This document shows, one piece after another, positions 33,121-42,259 of a DNA stretch of 64,000 nucleotides. The DNA is from Pseudobdellovibrionaceae bacterium. Lineage in GTDB: Bacteria > Bdellovibrionota > Bdellovibrionia > Bdellovibrionales > Bdellovibrionaceae. The position numbers and the translations under genes are program-made. The stretch spans positions 248,001-312,000 of the forward strand of contig JADJYV010000006.1 of the NCBI GenBank assembly GCA_016719575.1, read 5' to 3'. How positions within the stretch are numbered: position 1 is the stretch's first letter; each line of letters opens with the position of its first letter. Under the pieces are notes generated by a model that was not told the DNA's origin, made no database searches, and saw only the letters and a list, made by a program, of their open reading frames with translations.

Positions 33121-34733
33121 ATTTTCTCCTTTTTACTTCGAAAAGGCGCCGGTAAAGACTCAATAATCTCCATCATCTCGTAATAGGCAATATTGAAATT
33201 ATCATTCATCATCGACTTCCTTAAAAAATTCCCGATTGTGGCTTTAGAGAGCAACTTCTTATGATAAGCAGAATACAGCCGCTCTCCCATCATTCCACCT
33301 AATAAGCGACTAGCAAGTATGTAACTCGTCTTCTGCTTGGGTTGCAAAACAGCCCTCGTTTGTTGACGATTCGAAACCATCATCAATTCGTGCATTTTCT
33401 GAGCAAGAGCCAGCTTGACTGGCTCTCTGTTGCCCCCGCCACTCCCACGTGAAGACAAAGCCGTACGCAAATCCGAAACGGTGTCCGTCTTGCGCTTATG
33501 GTTGATTATTTTCGAACCAAAATAAGCAAGCCCCTCAATCCAAACATTTCTTAAGAAGTCTTTTGGCATCCTAAAAAAAGACAACTCAGACCCGGCCAAT
33601 TTTGCATGAATATATTTCGCAGCAAGGGTTGCCGCATGGTTCACTGTAGGTCTTGCCAAGTATCCGATCCCTAATTCAGGAAGATAGAATGAATTCTCCT
33701 CTTCGATCAGATTCTCAATCCAGCGCAACTCTTCAACGTTAAATCGACTTCGAAGCCGAGTCCATAACTGCTGATCTTGTGCCGTATAAACAGCCAAGTC
33801 GTCAGCTTTCATCCCGCGTCCTAGCTCCTCTGAAATAATCTTGATATAGCTATTGATATGATCGGTGCTATCAACACTTTCCTCATGTTCACTGAGTCCA
33901 ACATCGTAGGTTTGTTCAAGATACATTAAGTAATTTTGCCATTTAACCCATGGCGGGACATTCTGAAGACAGAATGCCCCCGAAGACAATTCGATAACAT
34001 CAACACTGCTATCCAATTCTTTCTCTAAAAGCTGAAAGTAGATTTTTTCAGAATTCTGAAAGAGCCGGAAAATTTTCTTTTTGAAGCCCGGCCCGAGCAG
34101 TTTAACAACAGCGGCTGGGATGTGCCCGTCAGCCAAATGCAGATCGCCATAAATCGCAAAGACAATCGCCTCGGGGTCGTTCTTCAAAATAGCGCAAAGC
34201 TTTTGTGCAGCAAAATAATCCCGTGAACGCAAACTCGCTGCAGTTCTCCGCTTGGCTGATCTATTAATTCCATAGACCGGCACTTTGTGGGTCTGCGCCC
34301 ACCGAATCAGCGGACGAAAATGATCCCAAGGAAAGCCCCATTTCTTAGCCCACTCTATCGACTTTAGAAACTCCCTTTCAGAAATTTTTCCAGCCATAAA
34401 TTTTTCGATTTGCACCTGATCATCAGCCTCAAAGCACTCAAGACACAAAATCATCGACTTGGAAGATTTAAAATTCTTAAGGACCCGAAGGTGCGTTTTC
34501 TGAGACTGTTGAAGCGCATGAAAATCTCCCATTAAAATCAAACGGGAAGACTGAAGCCGGCGAAAAAGATTTTCTCTGGTCGATGGTTGCCATTTTTTAT
34601 TGAACTCTTTTTCATACTCTTTGCGATACTTGCTCAGCTCTAAATCCTCACCCCCGAGGCGGATTTTTACTTGCTCTGCCATTTGGCGGTAGAGTTCTTT
34701 TCGAATGCGAATCCACTTTTGTAAATCACTCAA
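33117..34733 (-). CDS. ChaN/Tiki-like domain protein with long C-terminal extension
   Basis: A 538-residue protein without a signal peptide. Residues about 55-215 match the ChaN (DUF399)/TraB-Tiki superfamily: LILMGDFHALQQSQ, LCLECFEADDQ, INRSAKRR and IYGDLHLADGHIPA, with the conserved GxxH and E/D blocks. ChaN proteins bind haem or iron and Tiki relatives are metalloproteases; neither activity is proven here. The C-terminal 300 residues are helical and unassigned. It is translationally coupled to the GYF gene downstream and diverges from the VKOR-DsbA gene. Confidence 0.65.
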   Translation of the reverse strand: MSDLQKWIRIRKELYRQMAEQVKIRLGGEDLELSKYRKEYEKEFNKKWQPSTRENLFRRLQSSRLILMGDFHALQQSQKTHLRVLKNFKSSKSMILCLECFEADDQVQIEKFMAGKISEREFLKSIEWAKKWGFPWDHFRPLIRWAQTHKVPVYGINRSAKRRTAASLRSRDYFAAQKLCAILKNDPEAIVFAIYGDLHLADGHIPAAVVKLLGPGFKKKIFRLFQNSEKIYFQLLEKELDSSVDVIELSSGAFCLQNVPPWVKWQNYLMYLEQTYDVGLSEHEESVDSTDHINSYIKIISEELGRGMKADDLAVYTAQDQQLWTRLRSRFNVEELRWIENLIEEENSFYLPELGIGYLARPTVNHAATLAAKYIHAKLAGSELSFFRMPKDFLRNVWIEGLAYFGSKIINHKRKTDTVSDLRTALSSRGSGGGNREPVKLALAQKMHELMMVSNRQQTRAVLQPKQKTSYILASRLLGGMMGERLYSAYHKKLLSKATIGNFLRKSMMNDNFNIAYYEMMEIIESLPAPFRSKKEKM

Positions 34734-34814
34734 TGCGACACTCCATTTGGCAATTATTTATTTTTGCATAAAAGCAATTGATTTCAAGCGAGATTGTGGG
34801 TTCTAATCGAAAAC

Positions 34815-36011
34815 ATGAAAAATACAGCGAAAAAAAACCTCCACTATTATATCGCCTTTATTAGCACCCTCCTCAGCATTGGACTTTTTCTTTATCTTAA
34901 CAAACATCATGTCGACCTTAAGTTGGGACTTAACTCTGGCACAAGCATCTGCAACCTCAGTGACAAGCTCAACTGCGACACTGCTGCTTCTAGTTCTTAC
35001 GCGGAATTTTTTGGCATCCCAATGGCTTTATTGGGCGCCTTCACCGCCGGCCTCTTATTAGTGTTTATGCTGCTCGCAAGATTTTCTCTCACTGAAAATA
35101 CCGAGAGAACAGAACGATACACCTTCTACATATCGAGCTTTATGCTCATAGTAAGCGCAGCGATGGCCGGTGTTTCTGCTTTTCTTATTAAGAGCGCCTG
35201 TCCTTTCTGCATAGCAACTTATGTTCTCACCCTTCTCACCTGGATCTGTCTTCTGTCTTTTTATCGCCCAGACTTTAGTAAGCTAAATACTGACTTCATT
35301 GAAGCCTTCACAACAGAAAAATGGGTCCCGGGGGCCCTTCTCAGCATCCCTCTGCTTAGCTTTATTGTTAACAATATGACTCTGGACAGCTATGGCTATC
35401 AACAAATCAAACAAATGAGCCAAGATAGCCTCGCAAACTGGCAAAAGGAGCCCCTGCAAAGCTTCAATCACGAAAATGGGCTCACATTTCAAAGTGGCAC
35501 CGAGGAGGCAAAAGTTGTCCTCGTTGTTTTTGCAGACTTCCTCTGTCCACACTGCAGGGCAGCAGGACCCAGTTTGCACAATTTCACAAAATCTCACCCA
35601 GACATAAAGTTAATTTTTAAAAGTTTTCCTCTTGATGGCACTTGTAATTCTGCTCTTCAGCAAAAAGGAGATGGAAGGCGTTGCGACTACGCTTTTGCTA
35701 CTTTCTGCTCTGAAGTAATTGCCAAAAAGGGATGGCTAGCGCACGATTATTTCTTTGATCACCAAGATCTACTCTTCGCCTCTAATGTTAACAACATGCT
35801 TGAAGGCTTCGCCAAGGACTCTGGCTTAGATCTCAATGAGTTAAAGTCTTGCATGAACACTGAGGATGTCCGCGAAAGAGTTCGTCTAATGGCAAAAGAA
35901 GGCGAGCTTGCCCAAATTAGAGGCACTCCCGCTGTTTTTTTCAATGGCAAAGCTCTAAATGGCGGACACATCCCAGCCATTTTAGATAGTATTTACCGAG
36001 CACAAAAATAA
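34815..36011 (+). CDS. VKOR domain fused to DsbA-like thioredoxin domain
   Basis: Membrane-bound disulfide-forming enzyme. The start at 34815 (MKNTAKKNLH) is preferred to an upstream TTG at 34794, although no strong ribosome site is seen. The VKOR part has four to five hydrophobic helices, the loop pair C46/C54 and the quinone-proximal CxxC C129/C132 (SACPFCIATY). The periplasmic DsbA-like domain has the active site CPHC at 244-247, followed by the cis-Pro loop in RGTPAVFFNG. VKOR reoxidises the thioredoxin domain in such fusions. It would supply disulfides to secreted proteins; many cysteine-rich exported proteins occur in this window. Confidence 0.9.
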   Translation: MKNTAKKNLHYYIAFISTLLSIGLFLYLNKHHVDLKLGLNSGTSICNLSDKLNCDTAASSSYAEFFGIPMALLGAFTAGLLLVFMLLARFSLTENTERTERYTFYISSFMLIVSAAMAGVSAFLIKSACPFCIATYVLTLLTWICLLSFYRPDFSKLNTDFIEAFTTEKWVPGALLSIPLLSFIVNNMTLDSYGYQQIKQMSQDSLANWQKEPLQSFNHENGLTFQSGTEEAKVVLVVFADFLCPHCRAAGPSLHNFTKSHPDIKLIFKSFPLDGTCNSALQQKGDGRRCDYAFATFCSEVIAKKGWLAHDYFFDHQDLLFASNVNNMLEGFAKDSGLDLNELKSCMNTEDVRERVRLMAKEGELAQIRGTPAVFFNGKALNGGHIPAILDSIYRAQK

Positions 36012-36018
36012 TCCGAAA

Positions 36019-36588
36019 TTATAGATTTGCAAGATGGAAAAGCCAACTTACAGCTCTCGAGAAGGCGTCATCAGCAACAATGTAACTTGTCTTAGCAAAT
36101 CCCTGGGACACTTCAAGAATAAATCCAAGAACCGAAACTGAAACAATAGAATACCAAACTGCCCGAACAACGTGGATGGTCGAACGAACATCATGAACTC
36201 TCAGGTCTGTCTGGTTTTTCTCTATCTTTTTAATAGAATACTGAAGCTCCCTCAAATGCTCCTTGAATTTTTCTCGTAACTCCTGCTGCTTCGCTCGAGT
36301 TAAAGATGCTATACCAGGAAAACCTCTTTTTGCTTTAATCGCATAAATCAAATCGATGCAATGAGAAACAAAACGCCCCACCCGCGCCTTAAAGTCAGGG
36401 TACTCAGAGGGGTCATCCAAAAAATCCTTTAATTCCTGGATTGCGGAGTCATAACGCTCATCAAGAACAAGAGTTAAAACTTTATATCTTAGTGAATCTG
36501 GCCGACCTAGATCAGTGGGTTCAATCCCTGTATCACCAAACAACTTCTTTTCTTCGCTACTGCGGTCTTCATGGATAACTATTGCCAT
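36019..36588 (-). CDS. protein of unknown function with C-terminal hydrophobic helix
   Basis: A protein of about 189 residues. The N-terminal 130 residues are helical and charged (VLDERYDSAIQELKDFLDD, REKFKEHLRELQYSIKKIEK). A single hydrophobic helix (about residues 143-163, WYSIVSVSVLGFILEVS) lies near the C-terminus, suggesting a tail-anchored membrane protein. The ATG at 36588 is preferred to a GTG two codons earlier because GAAGAG precedes it. No family is recognised. It is convergent with the VKOR-DsbA gene and divergent from the coiled-coil gene at 36751. Confidence 0.55.
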   Translation of the reverse strand: MAIVIHEDRSSEEKKLFGDTGIEPTDLGRPDSLRYKVLTLVLDERYDSAIQELKDFLDDPSEYPDFKARVGRFVSHCIDLIYAIKAKRGFPGIASLTRAKQQELREKFKEHLRELQYSIKKIEKNQTDLRVHDVRSTIHVVRAVWYSIVSVSVLGFILEVSQGFAKTSYIVADDAFSRAVSWLFHLANL

Positions 36589-36686
36589 ACTCACTCTTCG
36601 GCTTTTTTCTTAAGACCTTTAGCTAGCAGGCCCAACGTCCAGAGATGGTCTAGTGACCCAACACCCCAGCCTAAAGTTTTGACATT

Positions 36687-36710
36687 TTCTGTTAAAATTT
36701 GAGACAGTTA
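36687..36710 (+). promoter_or_regulatory. second copy of TTCTGT-N11-ACAGTTA
   Basis: TTCTGT (36687-36692) and ACAGTTA (36704-36710) with 11 bases between, 40 bases upstream of the coiled-coil start at 36751. TTGACA lies at 36679-36684. It matches the element at 28815-28838 exactly in the fixed positions and in spacing. Confidence 0.3.
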
Positions 36711-36750
36711 GACTTAGGGCTACATCGTGGACTTTCATGGAGGAGTGTCT

Positions 36751-37908
36751 ATGGATATCGAGTCTTTTCAAAGCCTCAAGTTATCGACTTTAAATTTTAC
36801 TGACAATAAGGATAGCGCTGAGGCGAAGTCCTCGGCCCGCACCCGTATTGAGAATATTCCATTGCCTGACGAACTTCCCCCGTCGTTTGACTATACAAAG
36901 CTTCCAAAAGAGGTTCTAAAGTCATCAAGTGTTGAAAATCTTATTTCTCAAAATGAAGATTTAATGGCCCGCCTTACGGTTGCGCTTCGACGCCTTGCTT
37001 TACTTGAAAACGAAAATAACAAACTCAGCGACGAAGCTCAAAGAGCGCGACTTTCTCAATCCGCAGTCACCGATCAAATTCTAATTTTTAAGGAGAAAGA
37101 CAACCTCTGGAAATCTAAACTCTTTCAAGCCGAGAAAGAAAAAGAAGTTCATATAGAAAAGTCTCGCGCCTTGCAACAGCGAATTGAACAACTTGCAAAC
37201 GAAAACTCAAGGTATCACAAGTACCATGATCGCGTTAAAGCTCACGTTAAACCTTATATTCATCAACTCAAAGAATACTCTCGATCTCTTGAAGAGAAAA
37301 CTCAGCATTTAACTCATGAGAAATCAAAGAGTGAAGCTCAACTCAGCGACCTTAGGCACCAGATCCTTGAAGTCACTAAAAACTCACGCGCTCAAATAGA
37401 ACTCAGAGAACGCCAAAACCAAGAACTTGTACAACATTACGAAGATCAGTTACAGAAACAATCAGAGGAATTGCAGTCTTTATCCAATCTTAATAACGAA
37501 CTCGAGTTTAAAACCCTCCGGCTCAATAAATCACTTGAAAAACAAGATGAGCTTGAAAACAAAGTGATCGAACTTACGCGCTCAAAAGAAGAGTTAAAAA
37601 ATCGTTTGGAACAAGAGGTTGTCAGACTACAAGAAAAAAGTTCTGACCTCCACCGCGCAAATAAACGTTTAGAAATTGAGCTTGCCGATCTTCAGGTCCT
37701 AACAATAGACCACGAAGCTCAAATTAAAACCTTAAACAAAGACCGCCAAACTTTAACAGAGCAGCTCGATAGTTTACGCTATATGTGGAATGCAAAAAGC
37801 GAAGAAGCAGAAAAACTCAAAGCAGCTATTCAATCACTGGAAAGGCTGAATGTCGATTTAAGCCAAAAAGTAAATGAGCTCCGCTCATCTCAAAATGGCT
37901 CGCTGTGA
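36751..37908 (+). CDS. cytoplasmic coiled-coil protein, unknown function
   Basis: The ATG at 36751 is chosen because GGAGG precedes it by 7 bases; a GTG at 36727 lies upstream of that site. The 385-residue product has a non-helical N-terminus of about 55 residues with a proline-rich stretch (PLPDELPPSFDY). An almost continuous coiled coil runs from about residue 75 to the end (ENLISQNEDLMARLTVALRR, ELTRSKEELKNRLEQEVVRL). There is no signal or membrane segment. A structural, cytoskeletal or polar-organising role is typical for such proteins but is not shown here. Confidence 0.65.
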   Translation: MDIESFQSLKLSTLNFTDNKDSAEAKSSARTRIENIPLPDELPPSFDYTKLPKEVLKSSSVENLISQNEDLMARLTVALRRLALLENENNKLSDEAQRARLSQSAVTDQILIFKEKDNLWKSKLFQAEKEKEVHIEKSRALQQRIEQLANENSRYHKYHDRVKAHVKPYIHQLKEYSRSLEEKTQHLTHEKSKSEAQLSDLRHQILEVTKNSRAQIELRERQNQELVQHYEDQLQKQSEELQSLSNLNNELEFKTLRLNKSLEKQDELENKVIELTRSKEELKNRLEQEVVRLQEKSSDLHRANKRLEIELADLQVLTIDHEAQIKTLNKDRQTLTEQLDSLRYMWNAKSEEAEKLKAAIQSLERLNVDLSQKVNELRSSQNGSL

Positions 37909-37918
37909 AAAAGCGAAC

Positions 37919-38272
37919 CTACTCTTTAATTTCCATGCTTGGCATCTGAAAGCTTTGCAGGGCTGCCGACACGCTCTCATGAATCTCAACTGTTCCGCTG
38001 TCTGAAGAACGCCAAAGTCTTTGAAAGTCCGGTTTCAGCTCTGCAACTTTTGCCCTATGAACATTGTTCGTACTAAACTCTCGAATTATTTGAAAAAAAC
38101 TATGAATCCCTGTCGATCCAACAAAATTGAGCTCCTTCATGCAAAAGATAACTTTTTTGCCTTTTAGAGAAACTTGGCAGGCATGTCTGAAGGCTTGCGT
38201 CTTTTCAATCTCTAAACGGCCTTTTATTGCAACAATAGTAACTTCACCAGTTTGATAGAATTTCGCTTCCAT
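37919..38272 (-). CDS. STAS-domain protein (anti-sigma factor antagonist-like)
   Basis: A 117-residue single-domain STAS protein. It starts EVTIVAIKGRLEIEKT-like after an N-terminal strand and has the conserved phosphoacceptor-region block MKELNFVGSTGIHSFFQII (serine in G-S-T-G), as in SpoIIAA/RsbV antagonists. It would bind and release a partner kinase or anti-sigma factor in a phosphorylation-dependent way, but no such partner is encoded nearby, so its circuit is unknown. It is convergent with the coiled-coil gene. Confidence 0.85.
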   Translation of the reverse strand: MEAKFYQTGEVTIVAIKGRLEIEKTQAFRHACQVSLKGKKVIFCMKELNFVGSTGIHSFFQIIREFSTNNVHRAKVAELKPDFQRLWRSSDSGTVEIHESVSAALQSFQMPSMEIKE

Positions 38273-38411
38273 GAATATTCCTTCCGATAAAGACCTTTCG
38301 GATTTTTTATAAATTCATGGAGGGGGCGTTAGGCTAGTTCAGAATTGAACTCGACAATAGCCCTACTTAGCCCATAGAATTTGGCCTAAGACCAAAATCT
38401 TGCTTGGAGCT

Positions 38412-40826
38412 ATGACGAACAACACAATGATGCGACAACAGTTTCTGATCCTCATTTCTGTTTTTATCTGCTTGAGTTTTTCCGAACTCAGTCTTGCTCA
38501 GACGTCCGCAAAAATTCAGGGAATTCTTGTCAATGCAGACTCACTGATGCGCAACAGCGAAAATGAAATCATGGAGCTCGAGGGAAATGTCCAAATTGTC
38601 TATAAAACTCAACATTTAAAATGCGACAAAGCCCATATTAATTTGCGAACACGACAGGTAGAAATGAATGGCAACGTCGAAATTGCTAGCGAAAAAACCA
38701 CGGTAGGAGGTCAATCAGCAATTTTAGACTACGAAAATAACACTGGGATCATATATAACGGCTATGTAAAATCGGGCCCCGTTGTCTTCTCTGGAGCTGT
38801 ACTTCAAAAGGCGAGTGAAGACGAGTATTATGTTTCAAATGCTGATTACACAACTTGCGTTAACTGCCCTGCGACCTGGGGATTTTCAGGTAGCCACATT
38901 CGCGCTGAACTCGGTGGATATGCCTATATTAAAAATTCTTTCTTAAAAATATATTCAATTCCTGTTTTTTGGTTACCCTATCTGATGGTTCCCTTAAAAA
39001 GCGACAGGCAGTCGGGCTTACTGACCCCTCGTTTTGAAACATCTGATTCTGGAGGTCTTGCCATCTCAGAAAGCATATTTTGGGCGATCTCACAAAATAC
39101 CGATGCCACATTCACGCTGACAAATTACGAAAAAAGAGGACTCAAGTCCCTTGGTGAATATCGTTACGTCTTGAGTGACACTTCCTATGGCAACCTAAAC
39201 ACAGCCTTTCTTGTCGACAGAGTTTTCAAAAACGATAACCGACTCACGGACTATCAAAGTTCTATCGAAAAAGGAAAAGACATCAACCGTTGGTTTGCAA
39301 AATACGAACACTATTTTGAGCTTCCCAATAATTATACACAAAGAGCGCAAATTAATACTGCAAGTGATTTGCAATACCCAAAAGATTTCCCCGAAGAAAC
39401 TTTAAATCATGGCGACTCGGCAATGGACAATCGCCTGTCGCTAACAAAAAACACTTTCGATCAACACTACAGCATCGATAGTTCGTATTATATCAACATG
39501 CTTCAGTCAAATCCTCTTGCTGGCAATAGCAACGCTGTTCATCGGCTACCAGAGCTTCGATTTAGCCAGACAGACCAAAAAATCGCAAACTCACAATTTC
39601 TTTATGCCCTTGATGTCAATTATGTTAACTTTGCCAGATCTGGACAAAGTTTCGACAACATGGACTCCACGACAGACGGAGTTCGCTATGTTTCAAATAC
39701 CTGTGACAAACCCACTTTCGACACCAATGATCCCAATTGTAAACTGGAACAAGACGGAGTTTTCGATTCGACAAAGGATCTTCTGCGGACAGGCCAGCGC
39801 TTAGACGTAAACGCTTCAGTTTACCATCCGATACTTGTGGATAATTTTCTCGATATTCTGCCCGGAGCTTCTTACAGCGAAACACACTACAACTTTAATA
39901 CTTTAGAAAATCCATCGAATGTGCGACGATATGCCCGGCTCTTCGTCAGCACGAAGACATCGATAAGTCGAGTATTCACATCTGACTCCACGCCTCAGTC
40001 AGAAAAATTCAAGCACGAGTTTCAGCCTGAGGTGGTCGCGACCACAGTCCCATGGCTCAATCATGCATCTCATCCTTTTTTCGGCACGGGAACAGAAGTT
40101 GACGGAACTTATTACTACACTGATACCGTATCAGACGCAGACGTGGCCAGCCCTTACAGAATTCATTTTGACTACCGCGATCGAATCTATGATCGCGGTC
40201 TTGTCACTTTTGTTTTAAATAACAAGTTAGTACATAAAAGATGGATTGGAGATCAACCCACATACAAACAGATAGCGAGTCTTAAAATATTTCAATCTTA
40301 TGACACCTATCAATCGAATCTTCGTAATTCAAATCGCGATCCGTGGTCAGATATTACAACCATTTTCGATGTACGCCTTGATCGTTTTCAAACCTATACA
40401 ACTCTCAACTATTTCCCAACTCAAAAAGTGACAAACATATCATCACGAGTTCGACTCAACAATGAGCATGGTCAGTTTTTTCAGATAGCGCTTGCGAAAA
40501 CTTATCCGATTGTTGCTGGAAATCCCACGGTTGACAAAAAAGCACTTATCGAAGATTACACTTTTGCCGCCGGATTTATATCTAGCCATATCAATACTAT
40601 GGGCAAATTCACCTTCAATGCGAACTCGCAACGAGAAAGCGAAAAAATAAAGTCGTGGGCCTACGTTATGCAAATTAAGCCCCCTGGCGAGTGCTGGATT
40701 ATCAACTTGACCCAGTATCTACCTACTGACGGTGACACCAAGACCACCGTCGATTTCGTCTTTAGTTTTGATGGAGTTCCAAGGCCGGCTCTGCCTCCAG
40801 AAACACTCGATCTCTATGGTTTCTGA
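38412..40826 (+). CDS. lptD: LPS-assembly protein LptD
   Basis: Outer-membrane beta-barrel that inserts lipopolysaccharide into the outer leaflet. A signal peptide ends near SELSLAQT. The OstA_N beta-jelly domain covers about residues 35-130 (VNADSLMRNSENEIMELEGN, INLRTRQVEMNGNVEIA). The conserved cysteine block TTCVNCPATW and LptD-specific FWLPYLMVPLKSDRQSGLL follow, then a long barrel ending in FSFDGVPRP. The length of about 804 residues is typical. The start is uncertain between 38412 and 38427: GGAG at 38406 is too near the first and far from the second. It shows that the cell makes LPS. Confidence 0.93.
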   Translation: MTNNTMMRQQFLILISVFICLSFSELSLAQTSAKIQGILVNADSLMRNSENEIMELEGNVQIVYKTQHLKCDKAHINLRTRQVEMNGNVEIASEKTTVGGQSAILDYENNTGIIYNGYVKSGPVVFSGAVLQKASEDEYYVSNADYTTCVNCPATWGFSGSHIRAELGGYAYIKNSFLKIYSIPVFWLPYLMVPLKSDRQSGLLTPRFETSDSGGLAISESIFWAISQNTDATFTLTNYEKRGLKSLGEYRYVLSDTSYGNLNTAFLVDRVFKNDNRLTDYQSSIEKGKDINRWFAKYEHYFELPNNYTQRAQINTASDLQYPKDFPEETLNHGDSAMDNRLSLTKNTFDQHYSIDSSYYINMLQSNPLAGNSNAVHRLPELRFSQTDQKIANSQFLYALDVNYVNFARSGQSFDNMDSTTDGVRYVSNTCDKPTFDTNDPNCKLEQDGVFDSTKDLLRTGQRLDVNASVYHPILVDNFLDILPGASYSETHYNFNTLENPSNVRRYARLFVSTKTSISRVFTSDSTPQSEKFKHEFQPEVVATTVPWLNHASHPFFGTGTEVDGTYYYTDTVSDADVASPYRIHFDYRDRIYDRGLVTFVLNNKLVHKRWIGDQPTYKQIASLKIFQSYDTYQSNLRNSNRDPWSDITTIFDVRLDRFQTYTTLNYFPTQKVTNISSRVRLNNEHGQFFQIALAKTYPIVAGNPTVDKKALIEDYTFAAGFISSHINTMGKFTFNANSQRESEKIKSWAYVMQIKPPGECWIINLTQYLPTDGDTKTTVDFVFSFDGVPRPALPPETLDLYGF

Positions 40827-40835
40827 TAGAGGAAG

Positions 40836-41279
40836 TTATATATTTTCGATGGTCGTAATTTTATTATCACGGTCGACAAAAGCAAAAATCAATCGCACCA
40901 TTTTTTTTGTTTGTACCTGTAAAGACAGGTGGGCCCTTTGTAAACGTTCTTTTTGTTTTTTGGAAACTCGAACCTCCAAAAAATCAAAATGACTAATCGT
41001 TTTAACCTCCACGAGCCAAATCTCACCCCGTGGACTTTCAACAATCAAATCGATTTCAGCATAGATCGTACGAAATCTCCTGTTTAAAATTTTAAATTTT
41101 TTTACTATAAAATCTTGAGCGACTAGATTTTCTGCATTTATGCCAAGCTGGTGAGCTCTACACAGAGAGGTGTTCTTTAACTCCTGAGAAGGTTTTACGG
41201 TGGTGGATGCACGGGCCGTAGTGCTCGATGCTTTTTTTGTGAGTGACGGTGCTATAACCCTTGTGTGCTTCGAATCCAT
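40836..41279 (-). CDS. YraN/UPF0102 endonuclease-like protein
   Basis: A protein of the UPF0102 family with a PD-(D/E)xK nuclease-like core. GINAENLVAQDF is the usual N-terminal helix, AEIDLIVESPRGEIWLVEVKT is spread over residues 74-94 with the E-D-x-EVK catalytic residues, and SKKQKERLQRA follows. The true start is unclear: no ATG lies in frame after 41279, which would overlap rnhB by 122 bases. The usual family length would place the start near a CTG at about 41163, just after the rnhB stop region. Function in the family is not established. It is usually a neighbour of rnhB, as here. Confidence 0.8.
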   Translation of the reverse strand: MDSKHTRVIAPSLTKKASSTTARASTTVKPSQELKNTSLCRAHQLGINAENLVAQDFIVKKFKILNRRFRTIYAEIDLIVESPRGEIWLVEVKTISHFDFLEVRVSKKQKERLQRAHLSLQVQTKKMVRLIFAFVDRDNKITTIENI

Positions 41280-41781
41280 ATTGTGGGTAATGAAGGCTCA
41301 TCTCTTTCATGAGTCGGTCACGCGTGACTTTGGCGACAATTGAGGCTGCAGAAATGAGAGCCACTCGCAAGTCGCCTTTTACGACGGTGGTCTGTTCAAA
41401 CTCCCCTGACATCTTCGGAATTTTTTGATTTCCGTCAATCAAAAGGTGTCCACTCTTTATCTCTAGTTTTTCTACAGCTCGCTTCATTGCAAGCAATGAA
41501 GCCTGAAGGATATTGAGTTCATCAATTTCTTCTACCGTAGCAAAAGCAATACCCACCTGATGGTGAAGCAGGATCTCTTCAGCAAGTTGTTCCCGACGTT
41601 TTTCGGAAAGAAGTTTCGAATCGGTAACAAGATCGGACAAGACATCAGAATTAAAAGACACGGCTGCGGCATAGACAGGTCCCGCCAAACAGCCCCTTCC
41701 AACTTCATCGACCCCAATCACTTTATATGAGGGGTCTGATTTAGTATAAGAGCGCCAATCAATCGGCTCAAAATATTTCAT
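41158..41781 (-). CDS. rnhB: ribonuclease HII
   Basis: Removes RNA primers and misincorporated ribonucleotides from DNA. Catalytic residues are in VIGVDEVGRGCLAGPV (D and E near residue 25), then LIDGNQKIP and LISAASIVAKVTRDRLM. The GRG element is characteristic of type 2 enzymes. The length of 207 residues is normal. It lies 15 bases after rplS and overlaps yraN, in the conserved rplS-rnhB-yraN order. Confidence 0.95.
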   Translation of the reverse strand: MKYFEPIDWRSYTKSDPSYKVIGVDEVGRGCLAGPVYAAAVSFNSDVLSDLVTDSKLLSEKRREQLAEEILLHHQVGIAFATVEEIDELNILQASLLAMKRAVEKLEIKSGHLLIDGNQKIPKMSGEFEQTTVVKGDLRVALISAASIVAKVTRDRLMKEMSLHYPQYGFEAHKGYSTVTHKKSIEHYGPCIHHRKTFSGVKEHLSV

Positions 41782-41795
41782 TGATAAAAATCGAA

Positions 41796-42224
41796 CTACT
41801 CAGCTGAAACTGCGTCTTTACTTGAAGAGGCAAGCTCAGAATTGATCTTCGCAGCTTTACCCTCAAGGCCTCTTAAGAAGTACAACTTAGAGCGACGGAC
41901 TTTACCATGACTAACAACTTCAACGCGATCTAAAGATGGACTGATGAAAGGAAAGGTTCTTTCTACTCCAACACCTGCAGAAATTTTACGAACTGTGAAA
42001 GACTTTGCAACCCCGTTGCCCTGAATCTTTGTTACGATACCCTTATAAAGCTGTACCCGTTCTTTTTCGCCCTCTTTTACTTTTACGTAAACGTTAACAG
42101 TGTCACCAGAACTAAAAGGATTGATGCTTTTGTTGGCTGCTTTTGCAGTCACACGGCGAACCAAATTAGTTTCTTGTCCACTTTTAACAACTTTTTTTGT
42201 CGGTTTTTTTGCAGCTTTAGCCAT
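41796..42224 (-). CDS. rplS: 50S ribosomal protein L19
   Basis: Large-subunit protein at the subunit interface. Recognised from INPFSSGDTVNVYVKVKEGE, IVTKIQGNGVAKSFTVRKIS, VERTFPFISPSLDRVEV and GKVRRSKLYFLRGLEGKAA. The ATG at 42224 (MAKAAKKPTKK) has GAGGA just upstream; an earlier ATG overlaps the methyltransferase gene. Compared with E. coli L19 it carries extra N- and C-terminal tails (lysine-rich and serine-rich). Its neighbours trmD and rimM match the widespread ribosomal cluster. Confidence 0.95.
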   Translation of the reverse strand: MAKAAKKPTKKVVKSGQETNLVRRVTAKAANKSINPFSSGDTVNVYVKVKEGEKERVQLYKGIVTKIQGNGVAKSFTVRKISAGVGVERTFPFISPSLDRVEVVSHGKVRRSKLYFLRGLEGKAAKINSELASSSKDAVSAE

Positions 42225-42259
42225 TTTTTCCTCGTGAATGAAAATGTAAAGGTAGTTTG

